The notes: generated by a model from the letters alone, not told the origin. 64,000 nt of DNA from Enteractinococcus coprophilus (GCF_006716305.1 NZ_VFOU01000001.1:868001-932000), one strand, 5' to 3'. Numbered from the stretch's first letter, positions 17,227-25,521 are shown. Numbers and translations: made by a program.

Positions 17227-18732
17227 CTAGCGGACTTCGATGATGCCCATCATGCCCAGATCCTCGTGATCCAGGATGTGGCAGTGGTAGACGGTTTTGC
17301 CGACAAAGGTATCGAAGGCGATACGCATCTTGACGCTGCTGTTGGCTGGCACATTGACCACATCCTGCCATGCAGGCTCCTGCACAGCCGTACCCTGGGT
17401 TTCGATTAGTTGCATGGGCCAGACGTGGAGATGCACCGGGTGATCCATTGGGCTGGTGTTTTGCAGCGTCCATTCCTCGATGGTCCCGGCACCGGCGGTG
17501 ATATCCACCCGGGCAGGGTCAAAGACCGCACCGTTGATCGTAAAGTCCATCATGCCAGAACCACCGGGCGACTGGGATGCAGCGGTGTTGTGGCGCATGC
17601 CCATACCGCCACCCATACCCATGGTCATGCCAAAGGTCAGCTCACGTTTGGCCGTGACAGTCTCGGAGCGTAAATCCCGCGGTGCAGACGGTTGGCCAAC
17701 TCCATCCAGCGCCTGGACTGGGGTGCCACTGACCTCAAAGGTAGCTAACGGAACCTCAGCCTGGCCTGGCGAAGCTAAACCAAAGCCAGTGCCGCCCATC
17801 ATGCCCATACCACCCCGGTCCACTGCAACAGCACGTAATATCGAGGTCCCAGCCGATGCGGTCACGATCACATCGGCCCGGTTGCCCGGGGTTAAGACAA
17901 CCTCGTCCACTGTGGCAGGTTCCGGGTATCTACCAGCGTCGATGCCCAGTAACTCCAGCTGCTGGTCGTCCAGTTCAAGGTGCAGGTAGCGGGAGGTGCA
18001 CGCATTAATGATCCTCCATCGTTCCCGCTGGTGCGGCCGGGCCTGCAACGTAGGATTCACCTGACCATTGACCATCACCAGGTTGCCCTCTCGGCCCATC
18101 ATCGTATCCATGGGGTCAGCCCCAGCTACGGAACCATCTGCAGTCAAAGAAATGTCCGAGATCACCAGCACCCGTTCCCGTGTGACGACCACAGGATCTG
18201 GGTCTTGGACGATGATGGCTCCATAGAGTCCGGCAAAGAGCTGGTCTGCTACATTGCCATGATGATGTGGGTGATACCAATACACCCCCGGTGGGTGATC
18301 GGCTGGCAACTGGTAGTGGTAGGCAAAGGCCTCACCCGGGTCCACCGCGACGAAGACATTGTCGCTGTTGTCTTGCGGTGAGACATGCAACCCGTGGACA
18401 TGAAGATTTGTTGGCGCCGCTAAGTGGTTGGTCAGGGTCAGGTTGATCTGATCACCAGGCGCCACCACCAGCGTGGGACCTGGCAACGAGCCGTTATACC
18501 CCAACACAAAAGCCTCTTGGCCTGCGATACGTGCCGTATATGGGGCTGCGGTCAGCTCCACATCCAGGGAGCCGTTGGCGCTTTCCAATACCGGTGGTTG
18601 CTCAAAATCAGCACCACCGCTGACACCTTGGCGTGTGGCTTGTGTCCACCACACCCCGGCCGCCCCGGCAGCGATGGCTGCTGTGCCCGCACCACCCAAC
18701 AGCAGTACCTGACGACGAGTCATCGGCTGCAT
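17227..18732 (-). CDS. Tat-exported multicopper oxidase (CueO/laccase type)
   Basis: 501 residues. An N-terminal TRRQVLLLGG motif with hydrophobic segment marks Tat export with cofactor loaded. All copper ligands are visible: HVHGLHV, WYHPHHHG, HPVHLHVW and the C-terminal HCHILDHEDLGMM, whose Cys and following Met complete the type 1 site. A Met-rich insert (MGMGGGMGMRH, near 370) resembles the Met-rich Cu(I) site of CueO. Such enzymes oxidise Cu(I) to less toxic Cu(II) outside the membrane. Its ATG overlaps the stop of the upstream SHOCT gene, indicating coupled translation. Confidence 0.93.
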   Translation of the reverse strand: MQPMTRRQVLLLGGAGTAAIAAGAAGVWWTQATRQGVSGGADFEQPPVLESANGSLDVELTAAPYTARIAGQEAFVLGYNGSLPGPTLVVAPGDQINLTLTNHLAAPTNLHVHGLHVSPQDNSDNVFVAVDPGEAFAYHYQLPADHPPGVYWYHPHHHGNVADQLFAGLYGAIIVQDPDPVVVTRERVLVISDISLTADGSVAGADPMDTMMGREGNLVMVNGQVNPTLQARPHQRERWRIINACTSRYLHLELDDQQLELLGIDAGRYPEPATVDEVVLTPGNRADVIVTASAGTSILRAVAVDRGGMGMMGGTGFGLASPGQAEVPLATFEVSGTPVQALDGVGQPSAPRDLRSETVTAKRELTFGMTMGMGGGMGMRHNTAASQSPGGSGMMDFTINGAVFDPARVDITAGAGTIEEWTLQNTSPMDHPVHLHVWPMQLIETQGTAVQEPAWQDVVNVPANSSVKMRIAFDTFVGKTVYHCHILDHEDLGMMGIIEVR

Positions 18733-18998
18733 TAACGGCCCTCGTCAAGGGTGCGCAGTCGTGCTGTATATTCGTCAGTATCGATCTCGCCGCGAGCATA
18801 CCGCTGGTCAAGGATCTGCCGGGCAGTCAACGATTCAGGGCTGTGGCTATACCTCTGAGGGTCACCACTTGGCCCGGAGGTGCCACCACGCACCAACCGG
18901 ATAGTCAGGACCACTAAGAGCACCACACCAATCACCAGCAGCGCCCAAAACAGCCACATCCACCCCCAGCCCATCATCGAACCATAACCATCCATCAT
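18732..18998 (-). CDS. Small Met-rich membrane protein with SHOCT domain
   Basis: 88 residues: a short Met/Gly/Trp-rich N-terminus (MMDGYGSMMGWGW), one transmembrane helix (about 15-38) and a C-terminal SHOCT domain with ILDQRYARGEID.DEY. SHOCT segments are short oligomerisation modules. The Met cluster would face the outside and may bind copper. GGAGATAGG lies ahead of the ATG. First gene of the SHOCT-MCO-DUF302 run, so likely part of copper oxidation, though its exact role is unknown. Confidence 0.8.
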   Translation of the reverse strand: MMDGYGSMMGWGWMWLFWALLVIGVVLLVVLTIRLVRGGTSGPSGDPQRYSHSPESLTARQILDQRYARGEIDTDEYTARLRTLDEGR

Positions 18999-19064
18999 GT
19001 CCTATCTCCATTCTGTATACTGCCACCCACAACTGCCCAAAGCCACCGCAACCCAACCCAGCGA

Positions 19065-19553
19065 TTACCTCTCATGGGCTTGACCAACAGATACTACGGG
19101 CATCGCTAACGTCACCCAGTCATGCATACCACCCCGATAGTACGCCAGCCCTGCAGCCGGATAGCCGACCTCCAGTAACGCTCGAATCGCTTGTGGGGAC
19201 TGCGGACACTGCGGGCCATTACAAAACAACACGGTCAGCCGCGACGGATCAAGTCGATCTTTGGAGTCTAAGATCTGGTCGTGGGGGATATTGATCGCCC
19301 CAGGGATGGTCACCCCCGCCCGGGAATCCGGTAAGCGACTATCAACAAGGACAGCTCCATTGTTGACCGCTTCGATCAACTCCAGCTCCCCAACAGTCAC
19401 CACGTTTGGGGCGCAGTGCAGTGGTTGCAGTTCACCCCACGTAGAGTCGACCACTACCAAGTCCTCGGCGTCTGCAGCATGCCACGGCACGCTGGCCGGC
19501 TCTTGAGTACGAACTCTGGACTGACGATATATAGCACGCGAAGTATGTCCCAT
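19065..19553 (-). CDS. Rhodanese-like protein
   Basis: About 162 residues from the ATG at 19553. The C-terminal ~100 residues form one rhodanese domain: VDSRLPDSRAGVTIPGAINIPHD, the active-site loop beginning with Cys in LFCNGPQCPQS, and GGMHDW. Rhodaneses transfer sulfane sulfur; in metal loci they often handle thiol-bound metals or sulfur supply. A longer frame from 19643 exists, but its extra residues look non-coding; AGGGTAGGGG immediately ahead of 19553 also supports this start. It is upstream of and co-directional with the SHOCT-MCO genes. Confidence 0.82.
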   Translation of the reverse strand: MGHTSRAIYRQSRVRTQEPASVPWHAADAEDLVVVDSTWGELQPLHCAPNVVTVGELELIEAVNNGAVLVDSRLPDSRAGVTIPGAINIPHDQILDSKDRLDPSRLTVLFCNGPQCPQSPQAIRALLEVGYPAAGLAYYRGGMHDWVTLAMPVVSVGQAHER

Positions 19554-19783
19554 ACCCCCTACCCTATTGGAATACCAGTCAGAGACATAGAGGGGTATTC
19601 GAAGCTGCAACTTCGAATAGCGCTTGCCAACACCAAACGCCAAACGTGAAAACGTCTAACCAGGTATGCCCGATTAGATGCTGCGTACGTGTGCGCAACT
19701 ATGCTGCCAAGACAGGTTGAAATGCAGTCCATAATAAAAGGACAAGGCGAGCAAGACCCCGCTCCGGACCGAAGAAGGTCACC

Positions 19784-20314
19784 GTGATAGACCGTGCTGA
19801 GATCACCGTTGGATATCTGCACGCCTGTGGCGATCTGGAAACCTTCCTCGCGCTGGCTGGTGACGCCGAGTTGCGTAGCCGAAGCGCCGGTACGCGCTGG
19901 ACCAACGAAGAATTGTTGTTTCACATGGTGTTCGGTTACATGGTGACCCGACGCCTGCTGCCCCTCGTCAAGTGTTTCGGTCGGTTGCCACCGTCCGTGG
20001 GGAATGCCTTTGCTGGGTTGCTCGATGCCGGGACCAAGCCCTTTGATTGGGTCAATTACTGGGGGTCTTGGGCGGCATCGCGCGTGTACAATCGTCACCG
20101 GATGGCCCGGAAGTTGCGTCGGGTCACGACCACGCTGGCCGCCAACCTGGAAACCGAGTCCCACGCCTCCTTGGGGCTGCAGATGGCGTTTCCCACCCGG
20201 TGGGATCCATTTTTTCGGCCGGTGATGACCGTGGCCGACCTCTACGCCTACCCCACGAAACATTTCGCCTTCCACGCCCAGCAACTGAGTTTCCTGCCCC
20301 ACACCCCCGAATAA
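19784..20314 (+). CDS. DinB-superfamily-like protein
   Basis: 176 residues, helical, with His residues spaced as in DinB/YfiT four-helix metalloproteins: one in LLFHMVFGY near the start of the second helix and two near the C-terminus in KHFAFHAQQL. Members bind a divalent metal and often act as thiol-dependent transferases. Start is GTG with AAGGTC upstream. The stop is 8 bp from the merA stop on the opposite strand, so the two converge. Substrate unknown. Confidence 0.7.
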   Translation: MIDRAEITVGYLHACGDLETFLALAGDAELRSRSAGTRWTNEELLFHMVFGYMVTRRLLPLVKCFGRLPPSVGNAFAGLLDAGTKPFDWVNYWGSWAASRVYNRHRMARKLRRVTTTLAANLETESHASLGLQMAFPTRWDPFFRPVMTVADLYAYPTKHFAFHAQQLSFLPHTPE

Positions 20315-20321
20315 CAAAGGG

Positions 20322-21716
20322 TCAGGCACAACAAGACGTGGGCAGCTCGTCATGGAAGGTGCCTGCCACCAGGCGCAGTGCTTCGGAGGTGGTCAGATAG
20401 GGTGCCCAGGTGTCGGCGAGGTGGCGGGTGGTCATCCCCGCGGTGATCGCATAAGTTGCCGGGAGCAGGAGCTCTGCTGCGTGATCGCCGATAGCGCTGA
20501 TGCCCAGGATTTTGTCGGTTCCTGTTTCGGCGACCATCTTCAGCGCCCCGCAAGTGTCGTGATTGACTAAGGCGCGCGGCAGGTCTTGGAAGCTCAGCAC
20601 CCGGGAGTGACACCGGTACCCGGCTCTCCGGGCCGCGGCTTCGGTCAGTCCGGCCGTGGCCAGTTGGGGGCGCGAGAAGATCACGGCAGGTAGGCCGGTG
20701 TAATCGACTTTCGTGGCCGGCACTTGCGGATCGGTGCGCAGGGCATTGGCCGCGGCAGCTTTGCCGGTGGCCGCGGCGACGTAGACATATTGCGGGGCCG
20801 CCGTAACGTCACCGGCAGCAAAGACCCGCGCATTGGTGGTGCGCTGGTGGTCATCGACGAGGATGAATCCCTCCTGGTCGGTGGTGATACCTGCGGCGGG
20901 CAGGTTGAGATGCTCGGTGGACGGGCGGCGGCCGGTGGCCACCAGCAGGCGCTCAGCACACAGGCTGCGTCCCGAGGCGGTGGCCACCTGGATCTGGTCA
21001 TGCTCCTGGGTCACCCCGGTGGCGTGCTCTTCGAGCACCGTAATCCCATCGAGGGTCAGGGTTTGTCGGAGGATGGCGGTCATTTCTGGCTCGGCGGTGG
21101 GGGCGATCCGGCCGATGATCGTCACCCGGGTGCCCAAGTCGGCAAAAAGCTGGGCTTGTTCGATGCCGACGTAGCCGCCGCCGATAATAATCATGGACTC
21201 GGGCAGCTCGGTCAGTGCCATGGCCGTGGTCGAGGTCAGATAGTCCACCTCGTCCAACCCGGTCACGTCCTGTGGTAAGGCTGGCACCGCGCCGGTGGCC
21301 AGCACAATCGAACCGGCTGTCACCGGGGTCCCATCCACCACCAGGGTGTCGGGATCAACAAAGGAGGCCTCCCCGGTGCGGATCTGGAACCCATGCGCGG
21401 CCGCGACCTCAGCGTATTTGGTGTCTCGCAGCCGGGTGATTAGCTGGTCTTTTTGTCCGACCAGCGACCCCAGATCCACGCCCGCGGCGGAGGTGGGGAC
21501 CCCGGGGAACGGGTTGGTCAGGGCGGCTTGCCGGGTGCCGGCCGCGGCCAACAGCGTTTTGGACGGGACGCATCCGATGTTCACGCAGGTGCCACCGAGG
21601 GTGTCCCGCTCGATCACCAACACCTCTTTGCCGGCCCGCCGGGCTGTAATGGCTGCCGCCATGCCAGCGCCACCGGAGCCCACCACCACCAGATCAACGT
21701 CGAAACCTTGTACCAT
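20322..21716 (-). CDS. merA: Mercuric reductase
   Basis: 464 residues of the pyridine-nucleotide disulfide oxidoreductase family, reducing Hg(II) to volatile Hg(0) with NADPH. FAD-binding VVGSGGAG at 11-18, redox pair Cys44/Cys49 in GGTCVNIGCVPSK, the NADPH-binding GGGYVGIE segment, and above all the C-terminal vicinal pair Cys462-Cys463 (SCCA) that separates MerA from lipoamide dehydrogenases. It lacks the N-terminal HMA domain of many MerA proteins. The start at 21716 has GAGGC upstream; a start at 21743 is less likely. Transcribed divergently from merR across a MerR-type promoter. No merT, merP or merB is seen. Confidence 0.93.
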   Translation of the reverse strand: MVQGFDVDLVVVGSGGAGMAAAITARRAGKEVLVIERDTLGGTCVNIGCVPSKTLLAAAGTRQAALTNPFPGVPTSAAGVDLGSLVGQKDQLITRLRDTKYAEVAAAHGFQIRTGEASFVDPDTLVVDGTPVTAGSIVLATGAVPALPQDVTGLDEVDYLTSTTAMALTELPESMIIIGGGYVGIEQAQLFADLGTRVTIIGRIAPTAEPEMTAILRQTLTLDGITVLEEHATGVTQEHDQIQVATASGRSLCAERLLVATGRRPSTEHLNLPAAGITTDQEGFILVDDHQRTTNARVFAAGDVTAAPQYVYVAAATGKAAAANALRTDPQVPATKVDYTGLPAVIFSRPQLATAGLTEAAARRAGYRCHSRVLSFQDLPRALVNHDTCGALKMVAETGTDKILGISAIGDHAAELLLPATYAITAGMTTRHLADTWAPYLTTSEALRLVAGTFHDELPTSCCA

Positions 21717-21746
21717 CTGTTTGCCTCTTTCTTTGGTCTGCACCCA

Positions 21747-21777
21747 GTATGAACCTTCCAGTACACTGGAAGGTCAA
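21747..21777 (-). promoter_or_regulatory. MerR-type promoter and operator of merA
   Basis: On the minus strand TTGACC (-35, 21772-21777) and TCATAC (-10, 21747-21752) are 19 bp apart, the overlong spacer typical of MerR-activated promoters. The spacer region holds a perfect inverted repeat, ACCTTCCAGT / ACTGGAAGGT, at 21753-21774. MerR should bind here and unwind DNA on metal binding. Confidence 0.85.
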
Positions 21778-21808
21778 GTCCGACGATCATAAAGGAGCCT
21801 TGAGTTCA

Positions 21809-22198
21809 ATGAGGATTGGCGAATTGGCAGACGCTGCCGACACCACCACCAAAACGCTGCGCTATTACGAAGCCATCGGGCTGCTGCCACCCCCGGATCG
21901 GGCCCCGAACGGCTACCGAGACTACCCCGAAGCGATGCTCTGGCGACTCGATTTCATCCGTCGAGGCCAACGCGCGGGACTGTCCCTGGCCCACATCGGT
22001 GAGATTCTGCGGATGCGCGATACCGGCCAGCCGCCTTGCGCCCACGTCGACGCGCTGCTGGCCAACCGTCTGACCGAGCTCGACCAGCAGATCGCTGACC
22101 TCATCCAATTACGCCAGACCGTCACTGCCCTGCACCACACCAGCCGCGCAGCGGACCCCGCCACGTGCCACGCCGAGGCCATCTGCACCAACCTCTGA
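21809..22198 (+). CDS. merR: MerR-family heavy-metal-responsive regulator
   Basis: 129 residues from the ATG at 21809 (GGAG 11 bases upstream). N-terminal winged helix with MRIGELADAADTTTKTLRYYE, a dimerisation coiled coil, and metal-binding Cys: one in QPPCAHV near 70 and two in TCHAEAIC near the C-terminus. Three Cys fit the MerR Hg(II) site, although the CxxxxxC spacing is shorter than in Tn501 MerR and closer to other metal sensors. Gene position opposite merA and the palindrome between them argue for mercury or a related thiophilic metal as inducer. Confidence 0.88.
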   Translation: MRIGELADAADTTTKTLRYYEAIGLLPPPDRAPNGYRDYPEAMLWRLDFIRRGQRAGLSLAHIGEILRMRDTGQPPCAHVDALLANRLTELDQQIADLIQLRQTVTALHHTSRAADPATCHAEAICTNL

Positions 22199-22241
22199 CC
22201 GCCAGAGCTGATGACTGCAAGAACTGTTCAACCGCTGTGGC

Positions 22242-22844
22242 TTAGAGACCGAAGGCTCCGCCGCTGATGAGGATCACAACGCCCAGCCCAATGAGGACTG
22301 CTGGAAACAGAATGTGTTCCCACCGTTCCAGGGCTTCGGCGATAGGTTTCCTGGACGTAATCCATCGAGCCACAAACACCAGGACGGCGACGAGGAGTAA
22401 GAAGACGATGCAGTAGGCCAGGATTGTGCTCCAGCTAACACTGACGAACACTGGCACATAGACCCCGATATTGTCGCCACCATTGGCGAAGGTCACCGCG
22501 GCCACGGTCCAGACCGAGACTCGCTTGCCTTCCAGCTGTGCTGCGTCGTCATCGTCGTCGTCGCGATTGCGCCACGCCTGCCATGTTGCCCATAGGCCTA
22601 GCCCCAGTGGGATCAGGCCAAAATAAGGCAGCACTTGGTCAGGTAGCAGCGCTTGGGCGCCCAGGGCCGCAAGCACGGCAGCCCCGAGAATGCCGAGGAA
22701 TCCGAGATATTGTCCCAGCAGGATACGGCGGGTGGTGCCGGGTTGTCCTTGGCCTCGGCCGAAGAACAACGACAAGATAATGATGTCGTCGATATTGGTG
22801 GCGATGAACAGCCCAACTGCTTGCGCAATGGAGGACAGGATCAC
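22242..22844 (-). CDS. cadD: CadD-family cadmium resistance transporter
   Basis: 200 residues with five or six membrane helices. Family landmarks: ATNIDDIIILSLFF in helix 1 and TFANGGDNIGVYVPVF in the middle, acidic residues within the membrane, and a cytosolic Asp-rich loop (a run of Asp near 95) that may bind cations. CadD proteins confer cadmium resistance, probably by export. The start is GTG, overlapping the cmtR stop by four bases, so both genes are co-translated. Confidence 0.9.
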   Translation of the reverse strand: MILSSIAQAVGLFIATNIDDIIILSLFFGRGQGQPGTTRRILLGQYLGFLGILGAAVLAALGAQALLPDQVLPYFGLIPLGLGLWATWQAWRNRDDDDDDAAQLEGKRVSVWTVAAVTFANGGDNIGVYVPVFVSVSWSTILAYCIVFLLLVAVLVFVARWITSRKPIAEALERWEHILFPAVLIGLGVVILISGGAFGL

Positions 22845-23203
22845 GCACTCACCTCCGCAACGTCACTACAGTCCCCCACAGTGCAGGCCGGGTCGATGCA
22901 CGGTGCGGCCTCATCGACGGCCAGGGTCGTGTTCACCAGCGCCGTCAGTGCCCGAGTCAGGTGTGGGTCGGCGATCTCATAGCGCGTCTGGCGTCCCTGG
23001 TGGTGCGCCACCACAATCCCACAGTCCCGCAGACAGGCCAGATGGTTTGACACGTTCGACCGCGTCAGCTCAAGGTTCTGGGCGAGTACCGCCGGATACT
23101 CTGGCCCACGCAACAGGGTCAACAGGATGCGGGACCGCGTGGGGTCAGCCATGGCTCGACCCAAGCGGTTCATCACATCAATACGTGCATCATTCGTCAG
23201 CAT
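22841..23203 (-). CDS. cmtR: CmtR-like Cd(II)/Pb(II)-sensing ArsR repressor
   Basis: 120 residues, closely similar to mycobacterial CmtR. Winged helix with LTRSNVSNHLACLRDCG as recognition helix, in which the two Cys (CxxxC) are metal ligands; a third ligand is the Cys in DEAAPC near 102. Binding of Cd(II) or Pb(II) releases the repressor from DNA. Two further Cys (PACTVGDC) near the C-terminus are extra and could modulate binding. First gene of the cmtR-cadD operon; an inverted repeat right before the start is the probable operator. Confidence 0.92.
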   Translation of the reverse strand: MLTNDARIDVMNRLGRAMADPTRSRILLTLLRGPEYPAVLAQNLELTRSNVSNHLACLRDCGIVVAHHQGRQTRYEIADPHLTRALTALVNTTLAVDEAAPCIDPACTVGDCSDVAEVSA

Positions 23204-23208
23204 GCGCT

Positions 23209-23236
23209 GAACTATACAGCAGTGACTGAATAGTTC
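23209..23236. promoter_or_regulatory. Putative CmtR operator
   Basis: Perfect seven-base arms GAACTAT and ATAGTTC separated by 14 bp, just ahead of cmtR. Position at the transcription start fits autorepression by a dimeric ArsR protein. Confidence 0.55.
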
Positions 23237-23544
23237 TTCTGGGTTTTACGAGAAGTGGAGTAGATCGATGCTCACCCCTAAAGAATTTCCACCACGACAA
23301 CAGTTGAGTACTGTCAAAGAGGGTATACCCTTTTACACACCTCATGGCCCGACGAGAGTATGCTGTCGAAGCAGGTTTATTTTGGTTGGTTATACATTCT
23401 TTCCACGAGGGCTTTAGACTCCAGTCGACGGTTTAATGCAGCTCGGGTACTACAGGCGTCTTGCTGAGCGAGTTAGTTGTCTTCGAGGGTGAGGTTAGTA
23501 GCTGACCAGTCCACGTGACCGGGGGTACATATCTGGCGTTGGGG
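23237..23544. other. Spacer between the cadmium operon and the CBASS operon
   Basis: About 308 bp with no gene. It contains the third GGTATACC-core palindrome (AGGGTATACCCT, 23321-23332). Base composition becomes AT-richer towards the CBASS side, marking the boundary between the two blocks. Confidence 0.5.
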
Positions 23545-24084
23545 TCACTTGAGGTGATCCTGGATAGCTTTGAAGTATTTGACTTCGTATGCTTGTAATC
23601 CATTGAGATCAACTAGGGACCGAGGGATCGACATATGGGCATCCTCTGTTATGGGAGGGTCTTCCCAGGCAGCTTTCATGGCTGTTCCTGCTCTGCGTCT
23701 TGCTTCTGACACTAAATCAGCATAAGCATTCCCAATCGGGTTGGATTCGACCTGCGTCCAGGCGAGAAAGAAGTTCAGCCTTTCTTGGGTTTGGCGAATT
23801 TGTTCAGAAATTCTTATGCGTTCTTCGGCTGGCTTTTCGTGGTTTCGCCGTCGAATCACATATGGGTATTCCTTATACTCGGTGTAGGTTGCAAACGCTT
23901 GTGCATAGAGTTCGCGTTTTCGTGTACGCTCTTCTTCTCGACTTCGACGAAACGCCAAGAACCAATTGAATAGGCCGGTTACGATCGCAACGACGAGGGC
24001 GCTAGTTAGAAGGATTTCTAAACCACTGGGGCTCGATTCCGAAATCGTGGAATCTGCTTCAAGAAAGAATAGCTGCCTATGCAT
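23545..24084 (-). CDS. Single-pass membrane protein, candidate CBASS effector
   Basis: 179 residues from the ATG at 24084, which overlaps the E2-like gene by eight bases; a longer frame starts at 24153. A short outside segment, one hydrophobic helix (about 21-42) and a charged cytosolic part of about 135 residues with a helical, Arg/Glu-rich stretch (YPYVIRRRN, ERIRISEQIRQTQERL) and a compact C-terminal half. No nuclease, phospholipase, Nudix or TIR motif is seen. In CBASS operons the last gene usually encodes the effector activated by the cyclic nucleotide; membrane effectors disrupt the inner membrane. The known membrane effectors I recall have two or four helices, so this one-helix form may be distinct. 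Confidence 0.7.
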   Translation of the reverse strand: MHRQLFFLEADSTISESSPSGLEILLTSALVVAIVTGLFNWFLAFRRSREEERTRKRELYAQAFATYTEYKEYPYVIRRRNHEKPAEERIRISEQIRQTQERLNFFLAWTQVESNPIGNAYADLVSEARRRAGTAMKAAWEDPPITEDAHMSIPRSLVDLNGLQAYEVKYFKAIQDHLK

Positions 24085-24508
24085 GATGGATTTGTTCTCC
24101 TGGCCATTCACCCGTTTGCCGATACCACTGTTCTTTAATGAGGTGCGCCGCAATGTGGCCTAGGAGAGCAGCTGGTCCATCAATAGGTCGCCAGCGTGCT
24201 TCTTTGGGGTCATACGGGTACCAAATACATAGACTTGAATCACTGTAACGGTGCGGCGAATCTGTCGGGCCATCGCTAAAGATGTGTGGGACATTAGGGG
24301 TTCCCAACGAAAAATGCACCTCAATCTCTCGAGCCGGGAGGCCCGTGGGGGTCAGTGCTGTCTTGATTGCGAAGCCCCCTTTGTATTTACGGCGAGGCCG
24401 TATGACTTCGGCTTGAGGATCGTTTTGTTGGATCTCATGTAGGAAGCGAATGCGTTGCGCAGGTGGGGCGAACCAGGGTGGCTGCTGATAACCCTTCCGG
24501 AAACTCAT
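24077..24508 (-). CDS. E2-like protein of a short type II CBASS system
   Basis: 143 residues of a ubiquitin-conjugating-enzyme-like fold. Strand region VHFSLGTPNVPHIFSDGP, then HRYSDSSLCIWYP with the putative catalytic Cys94, then RWRPIDGPAALL and a C-terminal helix with EQWYRQTGEWPG. His86 lies eight residues before the Cys. No E1 or JAB gene is present, as in short type II CBASS, where the E2 alone conjugates or primes the CD-NTase. ATG overlaps the CD-NTase stop (ATGA-type), so the genes are translationally coupled. Confidence 0.82.
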   Translation of the reverse strand: MSFRKGYQQPPWFAPPAQRIRFLHEIQQNDPQAEVIRPRRKYKGGFAIKTALTPTGLPAREIEVHFSLGTPNVPHIFSDGPTDSPHRYSDSSLCIWYPYDPKEARWRPIDGPAALLGHIAAHLIKEQWYRQTGEWPGEQIHHA

Positions 24509-25521
24509 AGCTTGTCCCCATAAGACCGCGTCGGAGGAATGACGGCCGGTGTGGTCGTGAGGCCTAATTGAGCCGTTGTGGTTGGTTTTCGCGCACTGAG
24601 CAGCGCGACGGCATCTGCTAAAGATGCCTGTTCCGGGAACGAAATGTACTTCGGGTAAAGCCTCGCCAGAGCGGCTCTGACGGTGTCCTGATCGTCGGTG
24701 CTAGAAATCGCTTCATGGAGTGTATCCGCAGCAGTACGTAATCTGGGACGGACTTGTTTGATAGGCAGCTCTGGCTTCAAATCTGGCGAGACGCCGGCTG
24801 GATCCGGGGTGGAGGTGCTGGACTCAAGGCGCGTAGCTGCTCCTTCAAATAATGCATGCAGTCCTGCTGCAACGCCCATCCCGGGTCGGATGAATTCATA
24901 GGCCCACACCGACAACAGGAACGATGACACCCCCGGGTCCGTGTATTGGTTATTCCACGCTTTAGCTAAGCGGATTACTCGTCGCCGAAGACGTTTCTGC
25001 GAATCCGTTCCAGAAGCAAGCAGCACCACATGGCGTTGAGGATCCGAGGCGTCCCAGGTACGCGTGTTGAGGTTTGGGATCCATAACCCTGGATCCTCTT
25101 TGCGGGTAAGCGCAACGACAAGATCCACCGTAGGGTTTTGGCCGTTGATTGGTTGCCCGAAATGTACCATCGGGCCACGTTTCGAGGTGGTGACCCTAGC
25201 TTTTGGATATGTCTTTCGAATAACAGGGGCCATGTAGCTGCGGAGTTCTTCAACAATCTGAAGGGGGGTCTCACCTCTACCTTCGGGTCCCAGATCCGGG
25301 TGAGAACGCCGATCCAAGATCAGCCCACCATCACCATCCGACACCGGATCTATCATCGTGTGCGCTGCTAGCGATCCACTTCTATAAGTGGCTAGCTGCC
25401 CGTCATAGGAGGCCGCAATCTCAAGTACGAGGTTGAGCCGTGTGCGTGCTTCCGCCAAAGCTAGCGGATCAGCGTCGATCTGTGCGCTAACCTCATTTAA
25501 AGTATCTGTTACCGTGCTCAT
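24505..25521 (-). CDS. CD-NTase (cGAS/DncV-like cyclic nucleotide synthase)
   Basis: 338 residues from the ATG at 25521, which has AAGGA nine bases upstream. The nucleotidyltransferase core is clear: Gly49-Ser50 in YRSGSLAAHT, Asp62 and Asp64 in SDGDGG, and the third Asp133 in PTVDLVVAL, followed by WIPN...W.ASDPQRH and a helical LIRLAKAWNNQ-like segment typical of CD-NTases. On phage infection such enzymes make cyclic di- or trinucleotides that switch on the effector. A Pro/Ser/Thr-rich insert lies near 235-260. The C-terminus (SYGDKL) does not end in Gly, unlike CD-NTases conjugated by full Cap2. First gene of the operon. Confidence 0.88.
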   Translation of the reverse strand: MSTVTDTLNEVSAQIDADPLALAEARTRLNLVLEIAASYDGQLATYRSGSLAAHTMIDPVSDGDGGLILDRRSHPDLGPEGRGETPLQIVEELRSYMAPVIRKTYPKARVTTSKRGPMVHFGQPINGQNPTVDLVVALTRKEDPGLWIPNLNTRTWDASDPQRHVVLLASGTDSQKRLRRRVIRLAKAWNNQYTDPGVSSFLLSVWAYEFIRPGMGVAAGLHALFEGAATRLESSTSTPDPAGVSPDLKPELPIKQVRPRLRTAADTLHEAISSTDDQDTVRAALARLYPKYISFPEQASLADAVALLSARKPTTTAQLGLTTTPAVIPPTRSYGDKL

